A DNA stretch of 64,000 bases from Leptoclinus maculatus (taxonomy: Eukaryota; Chordata; Actinopteri; Perciformes; Stichaeidae), in contig JAVDOI010000010.1 in the NCBI GenBank assembly GCA_032191485.1, positions 7,805,318 through 7,869,317 on the forward strand. Reading direction: 5' to 3'. The notes beneath the pieces were generated by a model. The model made no database searches and had not been told where the DNA came from. It saw only the letters and a program-made list of their open reading frames with translations. Position 1 is the first letter of the stretch. The number at the start of each line of letters is the position of its first letter. This document shows positions 1 through 12,298 of this stretch, in pieces. A program made the translations under genes and the position numbers.

Positions 1-623
1 TTATTTAAATTTGAATGTATGATTTACTTAAATATTCCTAATTTTCAATGGCTAGACTAGCATTCATGAGAGCCCTTCAAAATACGATTAAGATATGACG
101 TGTATACTCTCAGGTTGGAAAACCCATTTTCAAATGCCAGAAAAAGGTGTTCAATGCCACAGCAATATTAGTTTTCCCAGGTGTGTGGCCATTAACCACC
201 AAAACCCACCACAATGCCTCTGCAAAGTTGCCTCAGGTTAACATGTACAGTAAGTATCCACGCTAAAAGCCAGTTTCCATTCTTTAACTTAAAGGTATAA
301 TAAACTGTCGAATCAATTTTGTATTCCACTTGCTGTATTTATTGTGTATAGATGAATGAATGAATGATTTGTACCAGGAGATTTGTACTGTAGGCTGTGG
401 AATGACTTATTACAATGAGGCAATTGCTTAATGGTTAATAAAGTGATGCAGCCGAGTGTCTTTGTCTGAAGAGTGTGATTATTTATTAATAACATGCTTT
501 AATGTGACTAATATACATGTGTGAATGTATCATTAGTGGTTATGCGAACAAAGACTTCTCACTGTGAAGTAGTGTTGCACGGGGCACCAATAAGTAGGTC
601 ATTCAATGTGCTTTTATTGTGTC
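1..623. other. Intergenic, no feature seen
   Basis: AT-rich sequence with short ORFs only. None resembles a known protein and none has a plausible exon structure. I see no RNA gene or clear repeat before the hAT target duplication at 624. Confidence 0.6.
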
Positions 624-1140
624 CACTAGAGCAGTGATTCTTAACCACGGGGCCGCGGCCCACCATTGGGCCGCGAGCGCCACCTAGAGGGCCGCAAAAT
701 AATTTCAGTTTTCCACCTGTGGGCCGCGAGGGCCGCGGGACCGCATAGGTCAGACCTGGGCATTGTACGGCCCGCGGGACGTCAATGGGAAATTAGGAAT
801 GAAACGTAAATAATTGTAGCTACATCATGCACGGAATACAGCTGCACTGCTTTTATTTTGAAGGCGACTGCTGCTGTCTTTTATCTCAATTTACGTACGT
901 TAGTACGTTCGTGGATGTGCGAGCAGCGGCTCACTGCAATCCCAATAATAGCAGTGTCGGCAGCCGGAACCGGGCCGGTGTATTTGGCCCGATTCTGGGG
1001 CGTCATTCATCCCGACCGGACTCGGCCCGACGTGTTTCTTCCGGCATGCCGATCTTACTCCGGAGCTGGGCCAGGTCATGTTGGCTACCTGGGATGTGTT
1101 GGTGATGCAGAGCGACACGGACATCTGAGGCTTTGTAGCT

Positions 1141-1278
1141 AAGCTGCTAAATCAACATGCTCAGAAGATGTTGGTTCTCTTTGGATCGACCTACATATGT
1201 GAACAAACATTCTCCGTGATGAAGTTTAACAGATCCAGATCCAGATCCTCTCTCACTGACATCACCTGTCAGCTGTCC
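1141..1278 (+). pseudogene. hAT transposase C-terminal (dimerisation) domain remnant
   Basis: One frame of about 46 codons reads through residues like LFGSTYICEQTFSVMKFN, followed by an Arg/Ser-rich stretch and SLTD. This pattern (S-x-Y-x-CE-x-x-FS-x-M) is typical of the hATC dimerisation region of Charlie/ZBED-type transposases. The frame is short and has no upstream BED finger or catalytic core in frame, so it is a fossil. It lies inside the element at 632-1994, which supports the family assignment. Confidence 0.75.
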
Positions 1279-1544
1279 TTCACATCTCACCTCACACAAC
1301 CAACCTGACTTCAGTCACTCGTTCACTGAACTAAAACACAGAACATGAGGTCATTGGACTACAAACGATAGTAATAAAAGTACTAATTAACAGAAACATG
1401 ATTCCTGTCAGTGTTTTACTATTATATATAGATATTACATATTTATATTTGTTTGGATCATTATTCCTGCTGCAGATGTTTCAGGTGGAGCTCATTTTAA
1501 CTCCTTTATACTCTGTTGTTCAGTTTAGGAAGGGTTTGACAAAT

Positions 1545-1724
1545 TATAATGTACAAAGTAACTAAAGCTGCCAGACAAATGTAGTGGAGTAAAAAGTACA
1601 ATATTTCCCTCTGAGATGTAGTGGAGTGGAAGTACAAAGTTGAATAAAATAGAAATACTCAAGTAAAGTACCTTGAATTTGTACATACAGTACTTAAGCA
1701 AATATACTAGTTACATTCCACCAC
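1545..1724 (-). repeat. Teleost dispersed repeat (tactcaagtaaagtac family)
   Basis: I recognise phrases such as gtagtggagtaaaaagtac, tactcaagtaaagtac and a terminal ttccaccactg, which recur in many teleost genomes as a dispersed non-autonomous repeat. The right end ccaccactg suggests a terminus, so the element would read on the minus strand from cagtggtgg. It is nested inside the Charlie-like element. Confidence 0.6.
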
Positions 1725-2002
1725 TGATCATAATATTTACTCTTACCACTCGCAGCTCATCAAAACCATACAATGTACTGCTTCTTTGTGATCATCACAT
1801 TGTATCATCTCATTTATTTGACAAGGGTTTTGCTTGTTAAACTGTAAGTGGATTTAATATAGTTATTGAATACAAATCAAACCAAGAGTGAGATAAATTA
1901 GTTAAACCAATACAGTGTTAATATTTGAATGGGCCCCGGGCCACTTTGTACTTGAAAAGTTGGGCCCCGAGGTCAAAAAGGTTAAGAACCCCTGCACTAG
2001 AG

Positions 2003-2269
2003 GGTACGATTGACCGGAGTTGAGTTCCCTTAAAGTGATAACGGAAATGTGCATATTTAGATGCGTGTGATAGTTTAGTTGTCAACAGCATGCGAAGACA
2101 TACCATGTATAAAACTACCAATATATTAATATATATTGTAAGCACGATCCACGTGTTCCCAAATTCATTCCCAGCTTCATCATTACTAAAGCAAAGCTGT
2201 GCTGCTCCCTTACGCCTCAGAAGCCATAATTTACGAGGAGTACCTGAAAGCAGCAGGGAAAGCTTCAAG
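2003..2269 (+). promoter_or_regulatory. czib: Presumed czib promoter and 5' UTR
   Basis: This is the only non-repeat sequence between the hAT target duplication and the czib start codon, so promoter and 5' UTR must be largely here unless they extend into the transposon. A palindromic E-box, cacgtg, lies at 2150-2155. No convincing TATA box at a fixed distance is seen. The assignment is by position. Confidence 0.35.
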
Positions 2270-5200
2270 ATGGTGGTATGTGTCGTTTCTGATGTAAACA
2301 GTGATGCAGTTTTCCTAACTTTGGGGGGATTTTAACCTCTCGTTTTTATCGTGACAGAAATTTGGGCTCCAGTTCAAAGCCACTCTGGAAAATGTCACTA
2401 ATGTGAGACCGTTGGGCGACGATTTCCGCTGGTTTCTGAAGGTAGGGTGGCTGTCAAGCTAGCATGCTAACTATTTAACTCACTGTTTACTGTTCGCCTA
2501 TGACGTGTTACAGTCACTCACCTTCTGTCTCATTTACACAAGCAATGCTTTCTCTCATCATTTCCCCTCAACGTAGCTGAAGTGTGGAAACTGTGGAGAG
2601 ATCCCAGATAAATGGCAGTATGTGACACTAGAGGTAAAGAGATTCGTGTCCATACAGTTGGGCACATTGTCACACACACACACACACACACACACACGCG
2701 CACACACACAGTGTCCAACCTGTTTATTTTTACTATTCCACAGGAGAGTGTGCCACTAAAAGGAGGAAGAAGCAGTGCCAGCATGGTGCAGAAGTGTAAA
2801 CTTTGTGCCAGGGAAAATTCAATTGGTACGAGCTGACATACCATTTGACTCGCTTTGTCTTTTGTTGAGGTAAAAGGTTTGATGGAAGTATAATATGTGA
2901 ATGTGTTACAGATATCCTGGGAGACACAATCAAACCTTATAATGTAAGCAAACGTCTACTTGTACTTTGAAACTATTAACACGTAGTGATGTGTCCTTCG
3001 TGTCGAGGCTTCGAAGCTTGTGTCGAGTAATCCAGGAAGATTTTTATGAGGCGCGTATCGAGGCTTGTGTTGATGACGTAGGTGGTGACGTTCGAAGCCT
3101 CGCGAACTGCCCGCACCACGTGACTGATTCAGGAAATGGTTCACGGGTTTGGCGTGCGATTCGAAATAAAAGGGGCAGCGAAACGCAATGGATCCCCGGT
3201 CACATTTTGTGTACTTAGGACTTTACTGCGCGTTTGTTTGCAAACTATTCAAGCTTTTTTTTTTCTGCGATGGAACCAGCAAGAAAGAGCCTCTTTGTAG
3301 TTGTTATTTTTTAAATAAAAATGAATAAAATGTTTTACGTGTTACATGTTGTCCCTAGTAACATAAGGACAGTCACAGACCAAATATCACAAGCACATTC
3401 TGCCGTGGCTCAGTGGGTAGAGAGGGTTATCCGGTAACTGCAAGATCGGCGGTTCGATCCTTGGCTGCTACATGTCCTGTGCCGAAGTGAACCTGAGTGA
3501 GACACTGAACACCTAACTGCTCACGTGGTGCTTCTCAGCAGCCCACTGCTCCCATTAAGCTAGGGAATGGGTTAAATGCAGAAGTCAAAGTTCCTAACTT
3601 TCATTATTTATTTTTTTAAACTTCTCACATCACAACCCTCTCCGCAATTTGTTTCCACTTTCCCTTTTGACCCCGCCATTGTATCATAAAGACAGACACC
3701 ATATTAATAAGTTCATAAGTTATGTATTGGCATCACAAACATCATTCATTCATTTATTCAATTCAATGCTTCACACCAAAGCCATGGTGTCATTTTAATC
3801 ACTCTGCTGTTTTACATTTATTGTCCACTTGATGGCGCAGTAGAGCAGATGAAGCACCATGAAGCTTCGGCCCATGAGTGAAGCAATTGGATGGAAAGCT
3901 TCAATGCTTCATAAAGCTTCATCTCGCCATCACTATTAACACGACACCAGTCTGTTTTCATGCTTCTTTTTTCCAGCCATTAACGTTGTGTCTCTTTCTG
4001 TATGTTTGCTGGGTTGAAGGCAGAGGACAGCGAGCGCTTCAAGACAATGGTGCAGTTTGAGTGTCGAGGTCTGGAGCCCATTGACTTCCAACCTCAAGTG
4101 AGCATTTTAACTTGTAAAGGAAGCACAGGTGTTACTGATAACATTAACGATGACGCCATGCATGACACCAGGAGCCTGAGCCTGATACTTTGGTGCTTCC
4201 AGCCAAGTCAAGACATTTGCTTTTAAAAGAAGTATTTACGCTCCTGAGTCAGACAGTTTACTTAAGGTTGCAAACTCCATAAACTGGAAAATATTTGATT
4301 ATCATGTGACTCTTCTTAATTTCTATTTAACCCACTCCAGGCTGGCTTTGCTGCACAAGGAGCTGAGTCTAGAACACAGTTTCCTGAAATTAACCTGCAA
4401 GAAAAGGTAAGTGTCGTAGTCAGAGTTTAGAAGTTAGCGAGCGTCAAACACTTAATTTCCTGCATTCTAGTGAAAAATGTGTTAATTTAAAGGAAAATTC
4501 AGGCGGCAGGTGACAATTCAAAATATATAGAAATGTAATAGGCTACAGTAAGACTCTCAGGCATTCTGTATTGCTTTCCTATATTTCCTGTAGATCAAGT
4601 ATTTTCATTTAAGGCTAAAGTTATCTCTGCTCAGTCAGCACACGTAGGTTTACTCTCCCTTCTCCTTTGTGTCTTCTGTTTGTAATCTCTGTAATTGTTC
4701 ATATGGCAATGATGTATTCATTAATTTTACATAATTTATTGATCCCTGGACTTCAATAGCTCATATGAGTTTCAGCAAGACTCGTGTCCAAAAACTTTCT
4801 GCACATTCAAAACATCTCCCATATATCTGTTCTCTGACAAGTCAAGATTAAAGTCATAATATTCCAAGAAAAAAACGTACCTGTCCTACAGTCATCTCGA
4901 ATCAGATTCAGCTCAATATTTCATCAGAGATGTCTCACCATCACATCCCCGCCACTGGAGCGCAGAGAAGAGCGCCCGACTATATCCTGCTGATGCTTAT
5001 GGTTCAGCTGTGGAGCCGCACGTCATCATCATCATCATCATCATCATCATCAACTGTAGAAATCCAAGATAACATCAAATGGCTTTCAATAATATCTTCT
5101 AATGCTGTACATATATCATCAAGTAGCTTTTTAGATTTCATGTAGTTTTTGTGTGTATAATTGTGGCAGTGAACACAACTGTGCTGTGGCTTACAGAGCG

Positions 5201-6119
5201 CACTGGACACACTCCTACTCTCACTCCCACACTCTCTCACACCCACATTCTCTCACTCCCACACTCTCTCACACACACACACCCTCACACACACACACTT
5301 GGACACACTCACTCACTCACTCACTCACTCACTCACTCACTCACTCACTCTCTCACACACACACTCTAACTCTCCTCCACTCACTCACTCACACTTGTAT
5401 CGTGTGTACACATGATACAGAAACAGTTTCTCCTTTGTTTTAGTTTTTTCGATTGTGAAATGGCACACAAATTTTGGACAGACCGGGAGTTTAACTATTT
5501 TAAAGCCACAAGCTTTCTTCATTCTTTTCATCTTAAGTATATTTTCTTTTACAATGTAAATCCAGACGATGGCGCTCTTAAACATTTAATTATTTTTATT
5601 TTATATGCTACATTTTTCATTCATTAACAGAAATTCTCTAATTCACTCGCTAAGTTTTTTTCCTTTTCTCTTTGAATTTAACTCTGAATCTTTTTCCCTG
5701 ATATCTTTGATTTAGTTTGTTTCTAGCTGTGTGTGTGTGTGTGTGTGTGCATATTTGTTTTTGTAACATAATTGTCTTTAAATCTTTTTTATTATATGTG
5801 TATCATACTACCTACAAATGGTATGTGCTGCTGTTTATCTGAATTCTTTGTGTATTACATTTTGTCTATTTCAAAAAGGGAACAACTTGTTCCTCAGAGT
5901 ATGCCAGTAGTTACTTAGTTACAGCTTCTTTCATTCATGTTTACCTTTGTTTTTTGTGTCAATAATCCCAACAGTGTGTACAGAATGTAACAGCCTCTTT
6001 CATCTGTGAAACTTGACAAACACACATTTTGTAAATTTCAGGACTGGACAGACTACGATGAGGAGGTCAAGGAGTCTGTGGGAATATATGAGGTCACTCA
6101 CCAGTTTATCAAGTGCTGA
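2270..6119 (+). CDS. czib: CXXC-motif zinc-binding protein (C1orf123/CZIB orthologue)
   Basis: Eight coding exons: 2270-2275, 2358-2441, 2577-2633, 2744-2825, 2912-2943, 4020-4097, 4341-4406 and 6042-6119 (stop TGA). All introns are GT-AG and the phases agree. The protein is 160 aa, the length I recall for human CZIB, and nearly collinear with it (FKATLENVT, DDFRWFLK, GGRSSASMVQKC, EFECRGLEP-like and GIYEVTHQF blocks). It is a small cytosolic protein of the DUF866 family. Two CXXC pairs (C33/C36 and C67/C70) form the predicted zinc site. The precise cellular role is little known. The first coding exon carries only two codons, Met-Val. Intron 5 holds a hAT element with a SINE. The next gene, scp2, begins about 980 bp downstream on the same strand. 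Introns 3, 7 and others carry microsatellites. Confidence 0.95.
2671..2709. repeat. (CA)n microsatellite
   Basis: CA dinucleotide run with a few CG interruptions, in czib intron 3, ending about 35 bp before exon 4. Short ORFs called over it are low-complexity artefacts. Confidence 0.95.
2984..3935. mobile_element. hAT-like DNA transposon, 952 bp, non-autonomous
   Basis: The ends are tagtgatg and catcacta, an 8-bp terminal inverted repeat. A perfect 8-bp target duplication, ttaacacg, lies at 2976-2983 and 3936-3943. Both subterminal regions repeat gaagctt/gaggctt motifs (for example gaggcttcgaagcttgtgtc near the left end and several gcttca copies near the right), as often seen where hAT transposase binds. 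No transposase ORF is left. It sits in czib intron 5 and contains a SINE at about 3401-3592. Confidence 0.88.
3401..3592 (+). mobile_element. tRNA-derived SINE nested in hAT element
   Basis: An RNA polymerase III A box-like stretch, tggctcagtgggtag (3406-3420), and a B box, ggttcgatcc (3451-3460), are spaced as in a tRNA. They are followed by a body with agacactgaacacctaactgctc, gcccactgctccc and gggttaaatgcagaag, which I recognise as a common teleost SINE body (V-SINE-like; family name not certain). A related copy lies in the opposite orientation at 9728-9941. No clear target duplication was found. Confidence 0.75.
5026..5052. repeat. (ATC)n microsatellite
   Basis: Nine or so tandem cat/atc units in czib intron 7. 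The serine or aspartate runs it would encode are not real coding sequence. Confidence 0.9.
5212..5393. repeat. (CTCA)n/(CA)n compound tandem repeat
   Basis: Imperfect ctcactc and cacacac blocks, with 15 or so consecutive ctca units around 5307-5350, in czib intron 7. It generates spurious Thr/His/Ser/Leu-rich ORFs in several frames. Confidence 0.93.
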
Positions 6120-6232
6120 TGTCATCAAGTGAAGAGCCGCCGAGGTGGGCGAATGAACACTACAGCCAAACATCCTCAGGTCTCTTAGTGGCCATCAAGG
6201 ATGCATCAGGTGCTGAGGTGGCGATGTTTGGA

Positions 6233-6253
6233 TGATGATGATGATGATGATGA
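6233..6253. repeat. (ATG)n microsatellite in czib 3' UTR
   Basis: About seven gat/atg units between the czib stop codon and its polyadenylation signal, so within the transcribed 3' UTR. Confidence 0.85.
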
Positions 6254-6343
6254 ACATTAACAGGTGTGGATTAAAACCACAGGTTGTCCATACACGTCTT
6301 GGATTGATCAACATGTTTAAGGCTTTTTTTCCCCCACTGCCTC

Positions 6344-6349
6344 AATAAA
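6344..6349 (+). terminator. czib: czib polyadenylation signal
   Basis: A canonical aataaa lies 225 bp downstream of the czib stop codon and is followed after about 20 bp by a T-rich stretch. It is the first such signal after the stop. Confidence 0.7.
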
Positions 6350-7096
6350 ATTAAAAGGTGACATTTTTGAGTTGAGCTTTTTCAATGGCCACTGATGGCA
6401 TGGATGCATGCAGTAGTACCACACTACTACCTGTGAGATCGTAAAAAAAACAAAAACGTATTACAGCTGTGGGTCCCAATGAACCCAAATCTATTCAATG
6501 AAGCTGGACTGAGCAAAGATGTCATCTTTAGCAAAAACTAAAAGAGGAGCAACATGAGCTGATTGGAAAGAACCGATAGGTGACTGCTGTCAACCAAGGA
6601 GACGAAGTAGAAGAAATGTAAGATCTCTCACTCTGTCAGCATTTCAAAGTACCGTAAACTGTCTAGAAAAGAGATACACTATTAGCATTAAAGTATTTAA
6701 CAGGGAGAAATGAGTGCTTAAAATATTACTAAATATTTTACATTTACTCAGCTTCTCTATAGTACACCAGCCTCAAGTAGTATATGTTCAAGTGTCGATG
6801 AAAAAATGACAAACTGGTTGGTAAATCAAATCACACCTGCTTATTTACACAAAATCTATGCAATCCAAAACTGCAATAATAATAAAGTTATGTAATAAGA
6901 TTTAAAAGAGAGCACTTTTTGTCTTTAGGATAACTCTCTCCAGCATGACCAGAGAAAGGTATTTTATTTTCCTTTCCGAGTGCTGCATCAGCTTGGACAT
7001 AGACGATCTTTGCTTTATAAGTGGAGTCAGCGCTGCTGCTCTCTGCTCCTCACAGACCTGCCTGTCTCAGTGTGGACCAGCTGAGCAGAACCAACC
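6350..7096 (+). promoter_or_regulatory. scp2: Intergenic region and presumed scp2 promoter/5' UTR
   Basis: This 0.75-kb gap separates the czib polyadenylation signal from the scp2 start codon. It holds no coding sequence or repeat I recognise. The promoter of scp2 must be here or overlap the czib 3' end. No TATA box or binding site is strong enough to name. Confidence 0.45.
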
Positions 7097-9620
7097 ATGG
7101 CACCAGGAAAGAACAGGGTGTTTGTCGTCGGTGTGGGCATGACCAAGGTAATGTTGACATTATTAGTTAGTATTGTCTCAGTCGGTAATACGACATGAAT
7201 GTCCCCATGAGACTTGAGGCTGGCATAGTTGGCTCCAGATCGCAATGCTCCTTTTTAAAAACGTTTTGTTGCAGTGAGTCAACAGGCCAAAGTGTAGTGA
7301 ACTTTTAACTGTGCTCATATTGTTTCAACAAGTGTCCACGATCCGTGTCACACCTGACACTACACATTGTAAACATCAGCTAGCATTAGCTAGGTTAGCC
7401 CGAACAAGGTAACATTGTTGCAGTTTAGGTTTGTGTTTAACGCTACTTGTTGGTTTTCTGAAGATATGTAGCAATATGTCTGGGTTGACTGCTGAACGTA
7501 CTTTGCTTTGGATCGTATGTACTTATTTTGAGTCCATAGTTCATGGCCAACAGTTAGAAACTGTGCAAAGGGTCATCTCCTCACACATGACCCGCCCTAC
7601 TCTGACATCTGATTGGCTTAACCGACAGTACTAGCCAATCAGATGTAGAGTAGGGCGGGTCATGGCCGGACTTGGAGCATGTTTGGCATTTCGATTAATC
7701 GTTTTAGCTCTTATTTTCAAGTCAAGTTCATCACAACCCTTTTATAATTACAGCTTGATTAGTGTGACTCACTGACGTTTCATCTAATGTAATTTCACGG
7801 TAACAATAACGTTGAATGTTTGAGTCATCCTCTACTTGAGAACAGGAAAACAGATGTGAATACATGTGTTGTTTGACTCTCACCGTCTGTCACACTGTTC
7901 TGTGCTTTGCTGCAGTTTGACAAACCTGGAGCCCGAGGCGACTATGATTATCCTGACATGGCCAAGGAAGCAGGTGCTTATCTTTCGGATTATAGACGTT
8001 GTTCAGTCACTCAAAAGATACCATATCTGTGAAATGGATCTCGATGCATAACAAGTGTTTTATTACTGTATGTCTTCATCCTATTTTAGGTCAAAATGCT
8101 CTAGCAGATGCAGGAGTCCCGTATTCTGCCATTGAACAAGCCTGTGTAGGATATGTCTATGGTAAAATGTGACTGTTATTGTTTACATTTTGCATGTTTT
8201 CCACTGAAATATTGAAGTACCAACTTTCATATTACAATACTACATATTTTCTTACTACACTCTTATAATGTCCTGTATCCTATGTACTTTAAAAAATCCA
8301 TTTTAAAGGAAGGTGCTTTTGTTCATGAAAGAAAATCAAAGTGTCTCTCATATTGTAATTACCTTAGTAAAACAAACAAATCAGGATTAACATCTTCTCT
8401 CCGACCTCATTCCCTCAGGGGACTCCACATGTGGGCAGAGGGCCATTTACCACAGCCTTGGCCTGACCGGGATCCCCATCATCAACGTCAACAATAACTG
8501 CTCCACAGGCTCCACTGCTCTCTTCATGGCTCGCCAGCTGGTTCAGGGAGGTGAGCAGAGCAGGACGCCTTGAAAGTGATAAACCACCCAAAATCTATAC
8601 TTTTAATAAGGAGGCTCACACGGTTCCAGTGGAGTCGAACGATGACTCAACAGAGAAAAGTGTTGCAATATCCATAGAAACCTCTTAAACGACTCCTGCA
8701 GATTAAATCCATTATTTATTATTTAACTGAAACTGTAAACTCTGCACTTCTCATCTCCTTTTGCAGGTCTTGCCGACTGTGTGCTGGCCCTCGGGTTTGA
8801 GAAGATGGAGAAGGGCTCTTTGTCCGCAAAGGTATAAAAAAAACTACGCTTTGTTGTTGTTGTTGTTTTATTGGATGTAGAGGAGATGGACAAAATAACA
8901 CGTCACATTATCGTGTTGTTGTAATTGTGTAGTTTTTGCGAGCAGCAGAGAATATCGGCTGATTTCCACACTCGTCCTCAGAGGGATACAGCTCATTGAT
9001 GTATAATAAAAACACGTATCGCAGCACTCTCAACAAATCAACTGCACTTTATTGATGAAGAAATAATGCGTCTCTGCCTCAGTGTTCATGAACAACTTAT
9101 TGCTATTGAGTGAATTCTTATTACAGGGGAGCAGAGGGGATCGAGTGGTGGATATAATAAAGAGATCTACCTTTTTATAAAGCAAACCTCAAACACAAAA
9201 AGGCTGAGCGTTCAAAACATAAAAACTATAGAAATATATCAGTATCTATTATCAACAAAACAAGCACTGATATGTTATATGTAGGGGTGTAACGGTTCAC
9301 AAAATCCACGGTTCGGTTCGGTACGGTACAGTGGAGCCACGGTTCGGTACGTTTTCGGTACGTTTCGGTACGTTTTCAATACAGTAGAAAACTATAAATG
9401 CCAGAGAAACGTACTTGATTTTAAAATATATTTATTCATTAAAACTAACATCATAAAGTTATTCTTTGAACAATGATGGAACTATACCTGAGTGACCCAT
9501 CTTCTGGGGTGTCTTCTTAGCAGCGTGTAAAATAAAAACAGTTTCTTATGAAAACTAAAATGTAGCATTGTTTGCTGTAGTTATAAACAAATAAAAGAAA
9601 CAATCCTGTTTTATATGGAA

Positions 9621-9654
<34 letters not shown>

Positions 9655-9940
9655 CTACTCAATGTTTAAGTTTTTTTTCAGAAAGATGAGAATGTCTATA
9701 TATATATATAATGTATATATACACTGTATTTATCCCTTTATGGGGGACATTTTTCTCTGCATTTGACCCATCCCTGTATATAGGGAGCAGTGGGCTGCCA
9801 ATGAAAGGCGCCCGGGGAGCTAGGGGTACAGTGTCTTGCTCAGGGACACTTCGACACATGACACGGCCCAGTCAAGGATTGAACCTTCGACCTTGCGGTT
9901 ACCAGACAACCCTCTTAACCCAGGGAGCCACGGTCGCCCC

Positions 9941-9981
<41 letters not shown>

Positions 9982-12231
9982 AACGGTTCGTTCGGTTCGT
10001 CATGCGTACCGAACCGTGAGCCTCGTACCGAACGGTTCAATACGAATACGCGTATCGTTACACCCCTAGTTATATGCCATCGTAGATGTGTTTGCTCATT
10101 CCAGATGTTTATGGCTTATTTGTTTTCTGGCACACTTCTGTTTCTGAATTATTGAACATTCTGGAAATTCCAGCTTGTTGGTGTATAAATGTAATTCAAG
10201 AAATACCTGCTTCTAGTTTATGGACAGGACCAATCCAATGGACAAGCACATGGAGGTGATGATCAACAGCTACGGGATGGTGGCAGCTCCAGCAGCAGCA
10301 CAGATGTTCGGTAACGCTGGCAGAGAGCACATGGAGAAATATGGTACACGCTACAAAAACATCACACGGTCTAACACGTGACAGTGATGGATGCATCTTG
10401 CATTGAGGTCATGGTTTTTACTATATCATATACAGTGAATGTCTGTGTCAATGTTTAAATCTCCTCCAGGCACAAAACCGGAACACTTTGCCAAAATTGC
10501 CTGGAAAAACCACAAGCATTCCACCAACAACCCGTAAGAACGGGTTACCTTTAAAGAATTGCTTCAAAATATCCTTGAATTTATACTCCATTCAAGTTTG
10601 TGTGCGTGTGTGAATATGTGTGTCTACATTCATGCAGGTATTCCCAGTTCCAGGATGAGTACAGCTTGGAGCAGGTGATTAACTCCCGGAAGGTGTTTGA
10701 CTTCCTTACTCTGCTGCAGTGTTGGTAAGAGCTTCGCCGATTTACAGTTAGTGTCGTCATCTCTTGACAATCCATTGATCATCCGGCCTCGAGTGTAACC
10801 GTCAGGACAGGGGTTCTATGTATTTGACCAAAGACAATTGTCCACCACGTCAGCTTGTCCCGCTCTCCTTCTCTCGTCAGCCCGACATCAGATGGTGCCG
10901 GAGCAGCAGTTTTGGCCAGCGAAGCCTTCGTCAGGGAACACCGTCTGGAGAACCAGGCGGTGGAGATTGTGGCCCAAGAGATGGTGACTGACCTCGCCTC
11001 CACTTTTGAAGAGAACAGCTGCATTAAGATGGTATGGAATTGTCTCATGACAACACACCGTGTCTGTAACATTCTCCCCTTGTCTGGATCTACATTAAGC
11101 TACTTTCTACTTTCACGTTGTGCTAGGCTACATTCCTGCTAATTAACGAATCAAAAATGTCCGTTCAGGTGGGATATGACATGTCTCGGTCGGCTGCCAA
11201 TAAGTGTTATGAAGCTGCAGGTCTGAAGCCCAGTGACGTGGATGTGATTGAGCTGCACGACTGCTTCTCAGCCAATGAGCTCATCACGTATGAGGCTCTG
11301 GGGCTGTGTCCAGAGGGTGAGACCGCACCTCCTAAAACCCTAAACTGCTATTCTAAAACTTTAGCTGTTAGCTGTCCTCCTTCCACCTGAATTTAACTTT
11401 CTACTTTCAGGAGAATACATAGACATGACAATGTGCCATGATAAGGAATATCCTCATCGAGGTTTTTGGACCCTATTGATGCAACTCATTTAATATAAAG
11501 TAACCTCTCATGTTCAGATGACGTTTTTTTGCTTCGTTGAGTGAATGGTGTGTGACAATATTGTGTAGAGCAGCCTCATTACATTACATTACAGTCATTT
11601 AGCTGACGCTTTCATCCAAAGCGACTTACAATTTCATTCTGCTAAACCCGTTTAATAAACTAGAATTTCGACATGATTTGGCTGTGAGGCGTTTTAACAT
11701 GTATTAGTTAAACTGGATATTCATTACTGATGTCTGCAACATCATTTTGTCTCGTCAAACCATGATCATCTTGTGTGTTTCACAACCAGGTAAAGCAGGA
11801 GAGCTGATTGACAGAGGGGACAACACGTATGGAGGCCAGTTTGTGGTCAACCCCAGTGGAGGTCTCATCTCTAAAGGACATCCTCTGGGTGCCACAGGTA
11901 GGTCAAGGTATTTCTGACTTGCTTGGAGCAGCGGATTAATGGGGATTTGCCACACTGTACACAAGATATGACGAATTGTGTTTATTGTGACGTCGTGCAT
12001 GCTGGTGTAAATCTTCAAACTTTGCCAAACAACAATCCACAGTGGCCACTAGGTGGCATGTGTCACATAGTGATGAGCACCTTGTAACTGGGTAAGCCTG
12101 CATGTGAGAGGGCTTTGGCAAGCCTCCGCTGTAATCTCTCATGTTGAACTCTAAACGGTGCAGCTGACTCTGCAGCTCCAACATTTATCATGCACATACT
12201 GTTTAATATTATACATAGATTTGTGTGCCCT

Positions 12232-12298
<67 letters not shown>

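Larger units (their letters stand above)
632..1994. mobile_element. hAT (Charlie-like) DNA transposon, degenerate, 1363 bp
   Basis: The left end reads cagtgattcttaacc. The right end, reverse-complemented, reads caggggttcttaacc (13 of 15 match), a Charlie-type hAT terminal inverted repeat. The element is flanked by a perfect 8-bp target duplication, cactagag, at 624-631 and 1995-2002, as expected for hAT. The interior is GC- and CpG-rich at 900-1080, carries a remnant of the transposase C-terminus (1141-1278), and contains a second dispersed repeat (1545-1724). No full-length transposase frame remains, so it is non-autonomous. The intact target duplication suggests a fairly recent or well-preserved insertion. 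Confidence 0.9.

Noticed and set aside
3401..3475. Functional tRNA gene
   Set aside because: A and B boxes are present but the arms do not fold into a clean cloverleaf and a SINE body follows.
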